Source: Pseudohongiella sp. O18 (GTDB lineage Bacteria; Pseudomonadota; Gammaproteobacteria; Pseudomonadales; Pseudohongiellaceae). From it: a DNA stretch of 64,000 bases. Position 1 is the stretch's first letter, and each line of letters opens with the position of its first letter. Positions 9,394 to 18,373 of the stretch are shown piece by piece. The DNA lies in NCBI RefSeq assembly GCF_021729085.1, contig NZ_JAJSAR010000002.1, positions 1,059,445 through 1,123,444 on the forward strand, read 5' to 3'. The translations under genes and the position numbers were made by a program. The notes beneath the pieces are model-generated. The model had not been told where the DNA came from. It did not search any database and was given only the letters and a program-made list of their open reading frames with translations.

Positions 9394-10455
9394 ATGACTT
9401 TGGCAGCTCTAACAAGCGTATTTCTCGTGACGGCCTTCTGCCTGGTGGTGCTCCGCCCTCTGGCAGGTCGAATTGGCCTGCTGGATATGCCGGGTGGTCG
9501 CAAAAGCCATCAGCAGCCAACACCGATGATTGGTGGCCTGGGTATTTACCTGGGCACTGTCGCCATTTGTCTCCTCTCCCCGGTAGTGATGCAAAACTAT
9601 CAGATTCTTCTTGCAGTCTCGGGCTTTGTGCTAGTAGTGGGCGTTATTGACGACCTGTATGACATACGTGCATCAGTGCGCATGGCCGTGCATGCGGTCG
9701 CCGCCTGGGTCATGGCAGTCAGCGCAGGTGTGCAGATAACGTCTTTCGGCGACATACTGTTTATGGGCCCACTTGAACTGGGTCTGCTGGCCGTACCAGT
9801 CACCTTGTTCGCTACGGTTGGCGTGATTAATGCGGTGAACATGAGTGATGGCCTGGACGGTCTGTCCGGCGGACTGGTCGTTATTGCCCTGATTCTATTA
9901 TCAATAGCGGCTATGGGTGCCGGTCAAAGTGCCATGCTCAGCTTCAGCCAGATTCTGATTGTTTCCGTGCTGGCTTTTCTGACCTTTAACTTCCGGCTGA
10001 TCTGGAAACGCAGCGCCCTGGTTTATCTGGGTGATGCCGGCAGCACACTGCTTGGTTTTATTGTCGCCTGGCTGGTGATTGCCGCGAGTCAGGGCAGCAA
10101 TGCGTTTATTGCGCCCGTTTACGCACTGTGGTTCCTGGCCATACCCCTGATTGATACAGTGAGCCTGTTGATCCGCCGCCCTCTCCAGGGCCGCTCGCCC
10201 TTCTCACCCGGTCGCGATCATTTGCACCACCGTCTGCTTAACGCTGGCCTTAGCCCCCGCAAAACCGTGCTGATCATTCATGGCACAGCGCTGGGCATGG
10301 GTGGCATCGGCCTGATCGGCCACTTCACTGGCGCGCCCGAGTCCTTGATGTTTGCGCTGTTCCTGGCCGTGTTTGCGATTTATCTGCAGCTGTCCAAACG
10401 TGTACTCAAGCTGAACACCGACGAACAACAACGGCACGTTGACACCATTTCCTGA
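9394..10455 (+). CDS. WecA/MraY-family polyprenyl-phosphate sugar-1-phosphate transferase
   Basis: A 353-residue integral membrane enzyme of glycosyltransferase family 4. It transfers a HexNAc-1-phosphate from UDP-sugar to undecaprenyl phosphate, the first step of O-antigen, enterobacterial common antigen or exopolysaccharide synthesis. Visible motifs in order: RKSHQQPTPMIGGLG near residue 36, the Asp pair in VIDDLYDIR near 84, NAVNMSDGLDGLSGG near 150, LGDAGSTLLGF near 214, and the His-rich cytoplasmic loop GRDHLHHRL near 270. About ten hydrophobic segments alternate with these. It is 96 bases from paralog 1 and 211 bases before paralog 2, same strand. No other glycan genes are adjacent, so its sugar and its link to the flanking secreted proteins are unknown. 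Calling it wecA itself would be over-precise. Confidence 0.9.
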   Translation: MTLAALTSVFLVTAFCLVVLRPLAGRIGLLDMPGGRKSHQQPTPMIGGLGIYLGTVAICLLSPVVMQNYQILLAVSGFVLVVGVIDDLYDIRASVRMAVHAVAAWVMAVSAGVQITSFGDILFMGPLELGLLAVPVTLFATVGVINAVNMSDGLDGLSGGLVVIALILLSIAAMGAGQSAMLSFSQILIVSVLAFLTFNFRLIWKRSALVYLGDAGSTLLGFIVAWLVIAASQGSNAFIAPVYALWFLAIPLIDTVSLLIRRPLQGRSPFSPGRDHLHHRLLNAGLSPRKTVLIIHGTALGMGGIGLIGHFTGAPESLMFALFLAVFAIYLQLSKRVLKLNTDEQQRHVDTIS

Positions 10456-10666
10456 CAGAATTTGTGATCTATCTGACCCCAATGCGGTAGTTACTGCTCG
10501 TGCCGGCCAGGCAGTCTGATATTGCCTGACAGGCGTCCTGTCCTCCCTCCTTATCATCTTGTAATTAAAGAATTTTGCACACAGGTCGATTGAGATATTG
10601 TGGTGCATTTGTTACTTTAGCGCCCGAATTTTTTTCTCAATCCCGCCCGATGTAAAAGGATCCTCA

Positions 10667-13351
10667 ATGAAGAACAACCAAAGCTTCGTGAAAAAGCGTC
10701 TTGCGCAGTATGTTGCTGCCTCCCTGATCGCCGGCGTGAGCACTCCGGCACTGGCAAACGATTTCACTATTAACAACGGGCAGCTGACTATCAGCAACGG
10801 CACGTTCTCACAGACAGTGAACGTGGGGTCCAATGGCATTCTTGAGTCGATTAACAACGTACCGGCCAGCAACAGCTTTGGTATACCGAACTTCAGCTTT
10901 GATCTGGTGAATTCGGCATCATCAGCCAGTAACGGAACCTACACCTTTAAAGTAGGCGTTGCCATTTCCAGTGACACTAACAGCAATCGCCGCTTTGAGG
11001 CTTATCTGGGCAACCTGACACTTAACGTAAACGGCAGCACTGTGACTGGTACGATTCCCGGCGGTCAGGACCTGATCGTCATCGCTCGCGACGGAGCAGT
11101 GAATGCTACGGCTGTGGTCAGCAACAACAGTTCAGCCAATGGTCCGGTCACAATCAGCGGTGGCAGTGTGACCTTTAGTGGTACCAACCTGGTGAATCGC
11201 CTGACCAGCGCCAATGCCGCCTTCCAGACCATTCTGAACGCCTTTGATGCCGGTGGTCAGTATACCTTCCGCGTTATCATTGAGCAGACCTCCGGATCGC
11301 CTTCTACTCGCTTCGGACGAGTGGTGAACAGTCAGTTCACAGCTTTCCCGCGTGTACAGACGACCTGTTCGGCAGCGCCTTCATCACAGCTGGGTGGCGA
11401 CGACGGTGTGTTCAGATTGCTGGGCACTGTCAACAACCAGTCCTATGAAATTGAAAACCAGTTCTCACTGGCCTATGCGGTACAGGGTAAATTTGGTGTT
11501 GGTCAGAGCGCTTCTACGGGTGCGCTTTCAACCTTTACCGAAACCTGTGTGGTTGACACTGGCGGCAGTGGTGGCGGCGGTAGCTCGGGTGGCGGCAGCA
11601 CGGGCGGTGGAGGTACGGGCGGTGGCACCAACCAGCCTGTTAACCCGGTTAATCCCGAAGATATTACCAACCTGGGCAACACGGTCACTCAGGTGACGAC
11701 TACTGTCGACAATGAGATTTCAACTGGTAACGTTTCTCAGTCCACCGTGACAACCGTTACTCAGACCACAAGTAATGCGAACAACCAGGTCACAACGGTA
11801 CTGAACGCATTTAACAATCCCGGCACCACGGTGAACACCGACAACGCCCTGAATGCACTGTCAACAGCGTCCAATGCCGTCAGCACTTCGGGCAAAGCGG
11901 CGGCCAATACCAATGCGGACACTACCCAGCTGGTAGCGCAGACCAAGACTCTGATCACGGGCACCACGGACGTTATGAGGCAACTTACCCTGAAAGCGGT
12001 CCAGGACGCTACTCAGTCGGTGTTAAGCTCCGTTCAGAAAACTCTGGTTGCTAATACCTTTAAGAATGTCGTTAGCGGCTCTGCCCAGATAACAACCAAA
12101 CTGACCAATCCTGACGATCTATCGGATATCAACCGATCCCTGAACAACTTCAGCAAGGATCTTATTCGTCTGCAGACGCCTGTGGATAATGATACGGTGA
12201 CGACGCTGTCAAACGCCTCACGAGATATCCTTAAAAAGGATTTTGAACTTAAGTTTGGCGCCATAGTCACGGATCAGAATATTGTTCAGCAGTTTAACTC
12301 TGGAAATAGTCAGGTATACAAAAGCACGCTGACCCTGGCGGGCCTGCCACAAACCAGTTTCCCTACGGACTCAGAGTCTCGCCAGAACATCCAGAATTTT
12401 GGAGGTTCTGGTTTTCAGATAACCGATGACACCGTTCGATCGATCGCTTCCCTGAAAAGTAACTCCTCAGACTTGACGCGCACCCAGCGTACACTGCCAA
12501 GTGGTCAATTCGTGACGGCATCCAATGACTTTATTGGCTTCGCGCAGATTTTCGGTACGGGTAGTTTTAACCCTGGCAATCTAAGCAGGAGTGGCGGTAT
12601 CAGTGCGCTGAGCAGCAGCACGCAGACGCCGGGCGTGGACTTTGTTGAGGCAGATAACTCAGCAACGATTAAGTTTGCAACCGAGACCTATCTGGCCACA
12701 ACGCTGAGTGTGAAATCGATCCCGGCCGGTGCCAACGACTCTGTGACGTTTACTGATGACGGCCGTGCACTGGTCATCCGTAGCACAGGAGCTGCCTTTG
12801 AGTTGGCGCCAGCTGCCATTAATACGGTCAGCTTTGTAGCGGGCATTGAAGCGCTGAACTTCCCATTGACGACTCGGGGCGATGATGGCACGTTCTCGCT
12901 GGAGCTGGCGGGCGGTCAACGCTTCTCCGGCACGTTTGGGTTTGAGAACCACTTTGGCATTAACCGCACCACGTGTGGCCAGGTAACATTCGCCGAGCCA
13001 ACCGTAGAAGTGAATCGCCCAGAGTACGCCTTTGTGATGAACTGTGCCAATGGCGCCAGTCAGCGCATTCTTCCGTATGTTTACGAAGCGAACTTCTATA
13101 GCAGCCTGACGGCTGCCAACCTGGACGTGACAACAGACCGTAACACCGGTTTTGTCACGGTCACCGGCGTAGGTACGTTTAAGCCGAGCTTCTTCGTCAA
13201 CACGTCGACAGCAGCCGAAGCGGCCTATCGCACGGCTAATCAGGACGCCAACGGCATCGCTTTCCAGGCCATGGACGTTAACGCGGATGGCAAAATGGAC
13301 TACAAGGTGATCTCAGCCGCCGGAACCCAGGTGCTGTACAGCGCTAACTAA
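10667..13351 (+). CDS. Large secreted protein, paralog 2 of 3
   Basis: An 894-residue relative of the proteins at 6658 and 13540. The chosen ATG 10667 gives the family leader MKNNQSFVKKRLAQYVAAS and a signal-peptide end near ALA/ND; an in-frame start 69 bases upstream would only add non-family residues. The N-terminal domain (to about residue 295) is nearly the same as in paralog 3. The Gly-rich hinge is longer (about 298-321, GGGG/SGGG). The middle region diverges strongly in sequence from both sisters. The C-terminal domain is recognisably homologous but more distant, and keeps the Cys pair and the MDVNADGKMDYKVISA calcium-loop-like end. It is followed by a stem-loop at 13375. Function is unknown; a surface or matrix role is inference. 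Confidence 0.85.
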   Translation: MKNNQSFVKKRLAQYVAASLIAGVSTPALANDFTINNGQLTISNGTFSQTVNVGSNGILESINNVPASNSFGIPNFSFDLVNSASSASNGTYTFKVGVAISSDTNSNRRFEAYLGNLTLNVNGSTVTGTIPGGQDLIVIARDGAVNATAVVSNNSSANGPVTISGGSVTFSGTNLVNRLTSANAAFQTILNAFDAGGQYTFRVIIEQTSGSPSTRFGRVVNSQFTAFPRVQTTCSAAPSSQLGGDDGVFRLLGTVNNQSYEIENQFSLAYAVQGKFGVGQSASTGALSTFTETCVVDTGGSGGGGSSGGGSTGGGGTGGGTNQPVNPVNPEDITNLGNTVTQVTTTVDNEISTGNVSQSTVTTVTQTTSNANNQVTTVLNAFNNPGTTVNTDNALNALSTASNAVSTSGKAAANTNADTTQLVAQTKTLITGTTDVMRQLTLKAVQDATQSVLSSVQKTLVANTFKNVVSGSAQITTKLTNPDDLSDINRSLNNFSKDLIRLQTPVDNDTVTTLSNASRDILKKDFELKFGAIVTDQNIVQQFNSGNSQVYKSTLTLAGLPQTSFPTDSESRQNIQNFGGSGFQITDDTVRSIASLKSNSSDLTRTQRTLPSGQFVTASNDFIGFAQIFGTGSFNPGNLSRSGGISALSSSTQTPGVDFVEADNSATIKFATETYLATTLSVKSIPAGANDSVTFTDDGRALVIRSTGAAFELAPAAINTVSFVAGIEALNFPLTTRGDDGTFSLELAGGQRFSGTFGFENHFGINRTTCGQVTFAEPTVEVNRPEYAFVMNCANGASQRILPYVYEANFYSSLTAANLDVTTDRNTGFVTVTGVGTFKPSFFVNTSTAAEAAYRTANQDANGIAFQAMDVNADGKMDYKVISAAGTQVLYSAN

Positions 13352-13374
13352 TCACAATGCTGTACCGCGATTCT

Positions 13375-13405
13375 GTCAGGCGGCGATGACTGTTCGTCGC
13401 CTGAC
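13375..13405 (+). terminator. Stem-loop after paralog 2
   Basis: GTCAGGCGGCGA (13375-13386) pairs with TCGTCGCCTGAC (13394-13405) with one G.U pair and a 7-nt loop. It lies 23 bases after the stop. There is no clear T-tract, so termination strength is uncertain. Confidence 0.4.
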
Positions 13406-13539
13406 ACGAATTCCGGCCTCCCTTACTGATCGCCTTGTATAAAAAACTTCTCATTCGGGCCGATTGTGGAAACCTGGGGCGTCTGATATTTTAATCGACG
13501 CGTTGACTACTCCAGTTTTTCTTATGACAAGGGTCTACA

Positions 13540-16167
13540 ATGAAGAACAACAAAGGCTTTGTGAAAAAACGTCTTGCGCAGTATGTTGCAGCCTCGCTGA
13601 TTGCCGGCGTGAGCGCACAGGCACTGGCGAATGATTTCAGCATCAATAATGGCCAGCTGACCATCAGCAACGGCACGTTCTCACAGACAGTCACTGTCGG
13701 GTCTAACGGCATTCTGGAGTCGGTCAACAACGTCCCGGCCAGCAACAGTTTTGGTATACCAAACTTCAGCTTTGATCTGGTCAACTCGGCGACCACACCG
13801 ACCAACGGCACTTATAATTTTAAAGTGGGCGTGGCAATCTCCAGCGATACCAACAGCAACCGTCGCTTTGAAGCCTTCATCGGCAATCTGACACTGAATA
13901 TCAATGGCAGCACCGTCACCGGCACGATCCCCGGCAACCAGGATCTGATTGTGATTGCCCGCGATGGCGCCGTTAATGCCACCGCTGTGATCAGCAATAA
14001 CGGTGCTGCCAACGGGCCAGTCACCATCAGTGGCGGCAGCGTGACCTTCAGTGGTTCCAATCTGGTGAATCGACTGACGAGTGCTAACGCGGCGTTTCAG
14101 ACCATACTGAACGCCTTCGATGCTGGCGGGCAATACACTTTCCGTGTGGTCATGGAGCAAACCTCCGGGTCGCCTTCCAACCGTTTTGGGCGCGTGGTAA
14201 ACAACACCTTTACTGCCTTCCCGCGTGTGCAGACCACCTGCGAGGCCGCACCATCCTCCCAGCTCGGCGGCGACAGCGGCGTTTTCCGTCTGTTGGGCAC
14301 CGTGAATAACAGCAGCTATCGCATTAACAGTCAGTTTTCACTGGCTTACGCGGTACAGGGTAAATTTGGTGTCGGACAGAGCGCCTCTACGGCTGCGCTG
14401 TCGACCTTTACCGAGACCTGCGCGGTGGAAACCGGGGGCACGGGTGGTGGTAATACCGGAGGCGGCACAGTCGTTGTTGATGAACAGACCTTGAACCAGC
14501 AGAATGAGGTGGTAGACAATCTGTCTAATGTGATTGACCAGGTCATCAACACGGGTGGCGAGGCATCACAGGATGTCGTTAATCAGGCCATACTGGCGAC
14601 AAACGATGCTACGAATAATATTCTCCGCGTCGGTACCACACTGGCACAAGGTGGCGCTGTCGATACCAACAACTTGTTGAACACTGTTCTGTTAGCCTCT
14701 AAAGCAGGCAGCACGGGTGCAACCGTGGCCACTGCGACGTCCAATGCTGATGCGAAACAGGAACAGCTTGCCTCTTCCCGGTTCGTTCTTAACGCCACAG
14801 CCAACGTGCTGTCAACACTGGCCAGCCAGACGCAGAGTGGCAGCACGCCGACACTTTCTGCGACTCAGGTGACTCAGGTAAAAACGGCAACGACGAACCT
14901 GCTGTCCACAGCATCAACTCTGAGCACGCAGTCCAGTTCTACATCAGACATCCGCGCCGCCGCAGCCGCCGCAGCCCAGGCCATCAATGCCAACCGGCGC
15001 CTTAACGTAGCTGCCGATACGGCACTGGTGACCGCGGTTTCCAACGCGAGCGCGCAAATCGCGACTGCTGCAATTCGTGCCGTGGCAGGCGCCAATGTGT
15101 CAGAGGCTGAAATCACCACCCTGCTTCAGCAGAACCAGGGTCTGGCCGAGCAGGTATTAAACCTGGCCCTGCCAATTCCACCAGCCGTGGTTGAAACGTC
15201 AGCTGAACGACAGCAAAAAGTTAATAACGCCCAGGCGACTGCCAGCCTGAATGCTGTGCAGCGCGCACGACTTGCCGATGCCACCCGTGACAACTTTGTG
15301 GTGCCGACTTCGGTGGTTGTTAACGGCGTCAACATTCTCGACAGACTGCGCAATCTGTTCCGTGGCAGCGGCACTCAAGGCTTTAGCCTGGCCATTACCG
15401 ACGAAACCGGTCGCTTTGGCGGTATCGCCGGCACCACCCACACCACCCAGGCAGACATTGAAGTGGATAACGTGACCGGTGCGGTGAAAGTCATCCTGCC
15501 CGGCGAAACCTATGCAGGCGCGATCGTGGCTGTTAAGTCGGTTCCTGCAACTGTGCCCAACGGTATCCGGGTGCGTCGCAACGGCAACACCGTGATTGTG
15601 ACGGATGGTGTTGCGGTAGAGCTGGCGCCGATGGCAGTTGATGTGCTCTCCTTCGGTGCAGCGGCTGAAACCGCCGGCTATCAGTTCTCGGGACGAGACA
15701 ATGGCTCATTTGGCCTGAATCTGGGCGCCGGCAATACCTTCTCCGGTACCTTCGCTTACGACAACCTGAGCGGAAAGACGATCACTAACTGTGGCGCAGT
15801 CAGCTTTACTGAACCGACGACTGAGGTTAACAAAGCCGAGTATGCGTTTGGTGTGAAATGCGCCAATGGCACCACTCAGCGTGTGGTACCTTATCCGGAC
15901 AACACTTCGTTCATTGACAGTGTGACGGCCGCCGGCCTGAGCGTGAATGCAGACCGCAGCTCTGGCTTCATCACGGTCAGCGGCGTGGGTGTCCTGAAGC
16001 CCAGTTTCTTTGTCAGCCCGCGCACCGCTGCCGAAGTGACTTACTTTGATGCCAACAAGGACAGCTTTGGCCTGGCCTACCAGGCCATGGATGTGAATGG
16101 CGACGGTAAAATGGACTACAAAGTGATCTCAGCCACTGGAACCCAATTGTTCTATGGCGTGAACTGA
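13540..16167 (+). CDS. Large secreted protein, paralog 3 of 3
   Basis: An 875-residue protein with the same plan as the genes at 6658 and 10667: the family leader ending ALA/ND, a beta-rich N-terminal domain, a short Gly-rich hinge at about 297-309, an Ala/Thr/Asn-rich middle, and a C-terminal beta domain ending with DVNGDGKMD, a DxNxDGxxD loop. It is a mosaic. Residues 1 to about 290 follow paralog 2 (both have SNGILES.NNVPASNSFG and SSDTNSNRRFEA), whereas the hinge, middle and C-terminus follow paralog 1 (TQVKTATTNLLSTASTLSTQ, DATRDNFVVPTSVVV and DETGRFGGIAGTTHTTQA are shared). It ends the array and is followed by a strong bidirectional terminator. Function is unknown. Confidence 0.85.
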   Translation: MKNNKGFVKKRLAQYVAASLIAGVSAQALANDFSINNGQLTISNGTFSQTVTVGSNGILESVNNVPASNSFGIPNFSFDLVNSATTPTNGTYNFKVGVAISSDTNSNRRFEAFIGNLTLNINGSTVTGTIPGNQDLIVIARDGAVNATAVISNNGAANGPVTISGGSVTFSGSNLVNRLTSANAAFQTILNAFDAGGQYTFRVVMEQTSGSPSNRFGRVVNNTFTAFPRVQTTCEAAPSSQLGGDSGVFRLLGTVNNSSYRINSQFSLAYAVQGKFGVGQSASTAALSTFTETCAVETGGTGGGNTGGGTVVVDEQTLNQQNEVVDNLSNVIDQVINTGGEASQDVVNQAILATNDATNNILRVGTTLAQGGAVDTNNLLNTVLLASKAGSTGATVATATSNADAKQEQLASSRFVLNATANVLSTLASQTQSGSTPTLSATQVTQVKTATTNLLSTASTLSTQSSSTSDIRAAAAAAAQAINANRRLNVAADTALVTAVSNASAQIATAAIRAVAGANVSEAEITTLLQQNQGLAEQVLNLALPIPPAVVETSAERQQKVNNAQATASLNAVQRARLADATRDNFVVPTSVVVNGVNILDRLRNLFRGSGTQGFSLAITDETGRFGGIAGTTHTTQADIEVDNVTGAVKVILPGETYAGAIVAVKSVPATVPNGIRVRRNGNTVIVTDGVAVELAPMAVDVLSFGAAAETAGYQFSGRDNGSFGLNLGAGNTFSGTFAYDNLSGKTITNCGAVSFTEPTTEVNKAEYAFGVKCANGTTQRVVPYPDNTSFIDSVTAAGLSVNADRSSGFITVSGVGVLKPSFFVSPRTAAEVTYFDANKDSFGLAYQAMDVNGDGKMDYKVISATGTQLFYGVN

Positions 16168-16227
16168 TGGCAGTGCTGGCTGGAGACTCTTCCGGCCAGC
16201 CCACCCCCCCCGGTCCGCCTCAGAAAC

Positions 16228-16270
16228 AAAAAGCCCCCGACAGTTTCAGCTGACGGGGGCTTTTTTTTCA
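16228..16270. terminator. Strong bidirectional intrinsic terminator
   Basis: GCCCCCG pairs with CGGGGGC around a short inner CAG/CTG stem (core 16233-16260). Eight T residues follow on the plus strand, and on the minus strand the tract reads CTTTTTGTTT. It separates the convergent paralog 3 gene and the outer-membrane protein gene at 16288-17418 and can serve both. Confidence 0.92.
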
Positions 16271-16287
16271 GCAGAATTTCCCAGGCA

Positions 16288-17418
16288 TTAGATGCTGATG
16301 CTGTAACGCACGTAGAAGTCCTGCTCGGAACGTTTGCGTAGAGCCGTGCGCTGCTGAATAAGGTCTTCACGCTGACGGACACGCGCCTCAAGCAGGTGGC
16401 CCGACATGGGGCGCCAGGCATAACGCACCTCGGTCAGTGAAGCGTTGTTGCCAAAGTCGGTGGACAGCAGCCAGCCAGCATCGTTTTCACCATGCACAAA
16501 ACCCAAGCTATGCCCCGGGACGATGTCCATCAGGTTGATGGAGACCTGCCAGGCAAAACCATCTGCATCGCCAGCACCCGGCAGGTTCATCACGGCATTA
16601 CGTGGGGTGTCAGGCGCGTAGGCAAGCTCAACACCGCTTACCAACGTCATCTCATTGCGAATGGCAACCTGAGTGGCCAGACGACCGGTGATACCGAGGT
16701 AATCCTCTGTCAGACCCGCTGCATAGCCGTTGTAGTACAGCGATGAAGGAATGTAGGTGATGTCCACTGAGCGCTGTGCCCAGAGACCATCAGTCTCGCG
16801 GCTGTCCAGTGCCAGGTAATAGGTGGCACGGCTTTCTGACTTGTCGAAACCAAGCGGGGCACGACGCAGGTTGGTCGGTCCCTCTTCTTTGTCGTTGCGC
16901 TCGATGATGCCGGTCAGGTTCCAGCCATTAGGGCCACGCCAGGTGCTCTGGATACCGTCGGTCCAGCCCACATCCCAGCTGGTGGAGTTGGTACGGCTGA
17001 ATGACTTTGCCGCCACGCCAACCAGACGGTTGTTGCTCTGGAAACGGCCGATGCGGTGATCCCAGTTGCCGTAACGGGCGCGTACGTAGAGCTCGTCCAG
17101 TGTGCTCTGGCCGGGCTGAATACTGCTGCCGCCATTCAGACCGCGGTACAGACGGAATTCGCTGTCGTTATCTTCATGGTGGACGCGAGCGGCGTATCGG
17201 CCTTTGACGCTGTAGGTGTCGTTGATGGTCCAAAGCAGACCTGCGCGGGCGCGCAGTCGCCACTGACCATCGTCACGGTTGGTACCGTTGCGTTCGTCAC
17301 GGTCGAAAGCATAGTAACCAAAGCGCAGGTCACCGGAAAATTCGGTGGATTGCGCCAGCGCAGATGAACTGATGGCAGCTGCCACCGCTGCACTCAGTGC
17401 CCAACAGGTATACTTCAC
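16288..17418 (-). CDS. Porin-like outer-membrane protein under Pho-box control
   Basis: A 376-residue protein with a signal peptide (AAVAAAISSSALAQ/STEF). The mature sequence has the alternating, aromatic-rich strands of an outer-membrane barrel (GDLRFGYYAFDRDERNG, WRLRARAGLLWTI, ELYVRARYGNWDHRIGRF) and ends with a strand, DFYVRYSISI. It resembles general or alginate-export-type porins, but I cannot fix the family. Five PhoB heptamers in exact 11-bp phase and a TATAAT box lie 101-163 bases upstream, so expression is probably induced by phosphate starvation. That suggests uptake of phosphate or a phosphorylated or anionic compound; this is inference from regulation only. Confidence 0.8.
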   Translation of the reverse strand: MKYTCWALSAAVAAAISSSALAQSTEFSGDLRFGYYAFDRDERNGTNRDDGQWRLRARAGLLWTINDTYSVKGRYAARVHHEDNDSEFRLYRGLNGGSSIQPGQSTLDELYVRARYGNWDHRIGRFQSNNRLVGVAAKSFSRTNSTSWDVGWTDGIQSTWRGPNGWNLTGIIERNDKEEGPTNLRRAPLGFDKSESRATYYLALDSRETDGLWAQRSVDITYIPSSLYYNGYAAGLTEDYLGITGRLATQVAIRNEMTLVSGVELAYAPDTPRNAVMNLPGAGDADGFAWQVSINLMDIVPGHSLGFVHGENDAGWLLSTDFGNNASLTEVRYAWRPMSGHLLEARVRQREDLIQQRTALRKRSEQDFYVRYSISI

Positions 17419-17518
17419 GTAGGATCTCCCCTTTTAAAAACTAGTAAACAATCGCGCGTCAGCACGTATGCTGATCGCGCGATTCTTGACCGAATGGCTG
17501 CGTGTCACGAATTCGTAA

Positions 17519-17581
17519 ATTATACGTCACACGACAGTTTCGTGACGCATTATCTACAATTAGATGACACTATCATGACAA
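17519..17581 (-). promoter_or_regulatory. Array of five PhoB heptamers plus -10 box
   Basis: Read on the minus strand, heptamers TTGTCAT (17581-17575), GTGTCAT (17570-17564), TTGTAGA (17559-17553), GCGTCAC (17548-17542) and CTGTCGT (17537-17531) recur every 11 bases. This is the spacing of Pho boxes (consensus CTGTCAT, 4-nt spacer). A perfect TATAAT follows at 17524-17519, so the last heptamers cover the -35 region, as in PhoB-activated promoters. The target is the outer-membrane protein gene starting at 17418. Confidence 0.85.
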
Positions 17582-17594
17582 ACGCCAAATACTG

Positions 17595-18221
17595 TCAGAT
17601 CAGACACTCAAGCCCGCGGATACCACAGTAGCCAGCGGGGTTCTTGTCCAGATATTGCTGATGATATTCTTCGGCATAATAGAAATCGGCCAGTGGCTTG
17701 ATTTCTGTAGTGATGGCGTCATGACCGGCAGCACTGAGACGTTGCTGAACCACATCCAGACTGGCTTTGGCAGCTTCGAGCTGTTTGTCATTGACGGTAT
17801 AGATGGCTGAGCGATACTGCGTGCCACGGTCATTGCCCTGGCGCATACCTTCAGTTGGATTGTGAGAGCGCCAGAACAAAGTAAGCAGTTCTTCATAACT
17901 TACTTTGGCCGGATCAAAAAACACCCGGACCACCTCAGTATGCCCGGTCTGTCCGCTGCACACTTCTTCGTAGGTCGGGTTAGGTGTAAAGCCCCCGGCG
18001 TAACCAACAGCGGTGCTGAAAACACCCGGCTGACGCCAGAAAACCCGCTCGGCTCCCCAGAAACAGCCAAGACCGAACACGGCCTCTTCCAGTGATTCCG
18101 GCAGCGGTGGCACCATGGAATTGCCAGTAACGGTGTGACGCCCCGAAATCTCCAGTGGCTTATCGCGACCCGGCAGCGCCGCATCGGCCGTTACCATTCT
18201 GGTTTTGTCATTGAACCACAT
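17595..18221 (-). CDS. msrA: Peptide-methionine (S)-S-oxide reductase MsrA
   Basis: A 208-residue cytoplasmic enzyme that reduces the S-epimer of methionine sulfoxide in proteins, using thioredoxin. The catalytic motif GCFWGAE is at about residues 52-58, with Cys as nucleophile. The family segments [43 protein letters not shown] and [10 protein letters not shown] follow. The N-terminal stretch [10 protein letters not shown]...ALPGRDKP is typical of the longer proteobacterial MsrA type and supports the ATG at 18221. The resolving Cys is probably the one near the C-terminus ([10 protein letters not shown]). It is monocistronic, and its 3' end abuts the Pho-box array of the next gene. Confidence 0.97.
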   Translation of the reverse strand: MWFNDKTRMVTADAALPGRDKPLEISGRHTVTGNSMVPPLPESLEEAVFGLGCFWGAERVFWRQPGVFSTAVGYAGGFTPNPTYEEVCSGQTGHTEVVRVFFDPAKVSYEELLTLFWRSHNPTEGMRQGNDRGTQYRSAIYTVNDKQLEAAKASLDVVQQRLSAAGHDAITTEIKPLADFYYAEEYHQQYLDKNPAGYCGIRGLECLI

Positions 18222-18373
18222 GATTACATACTCCCGGGGTGTGCACCCCTGCTATACATCTGAAGGCAGGCTGCCTAGAATACCATACTCAGGTGCCCAG
18301 CCATGAGTTGAACCGAACACAAGATCCAGTGAATGGGTCTGAAAACAGGAATCGATTACAGGACAAACAGCGA

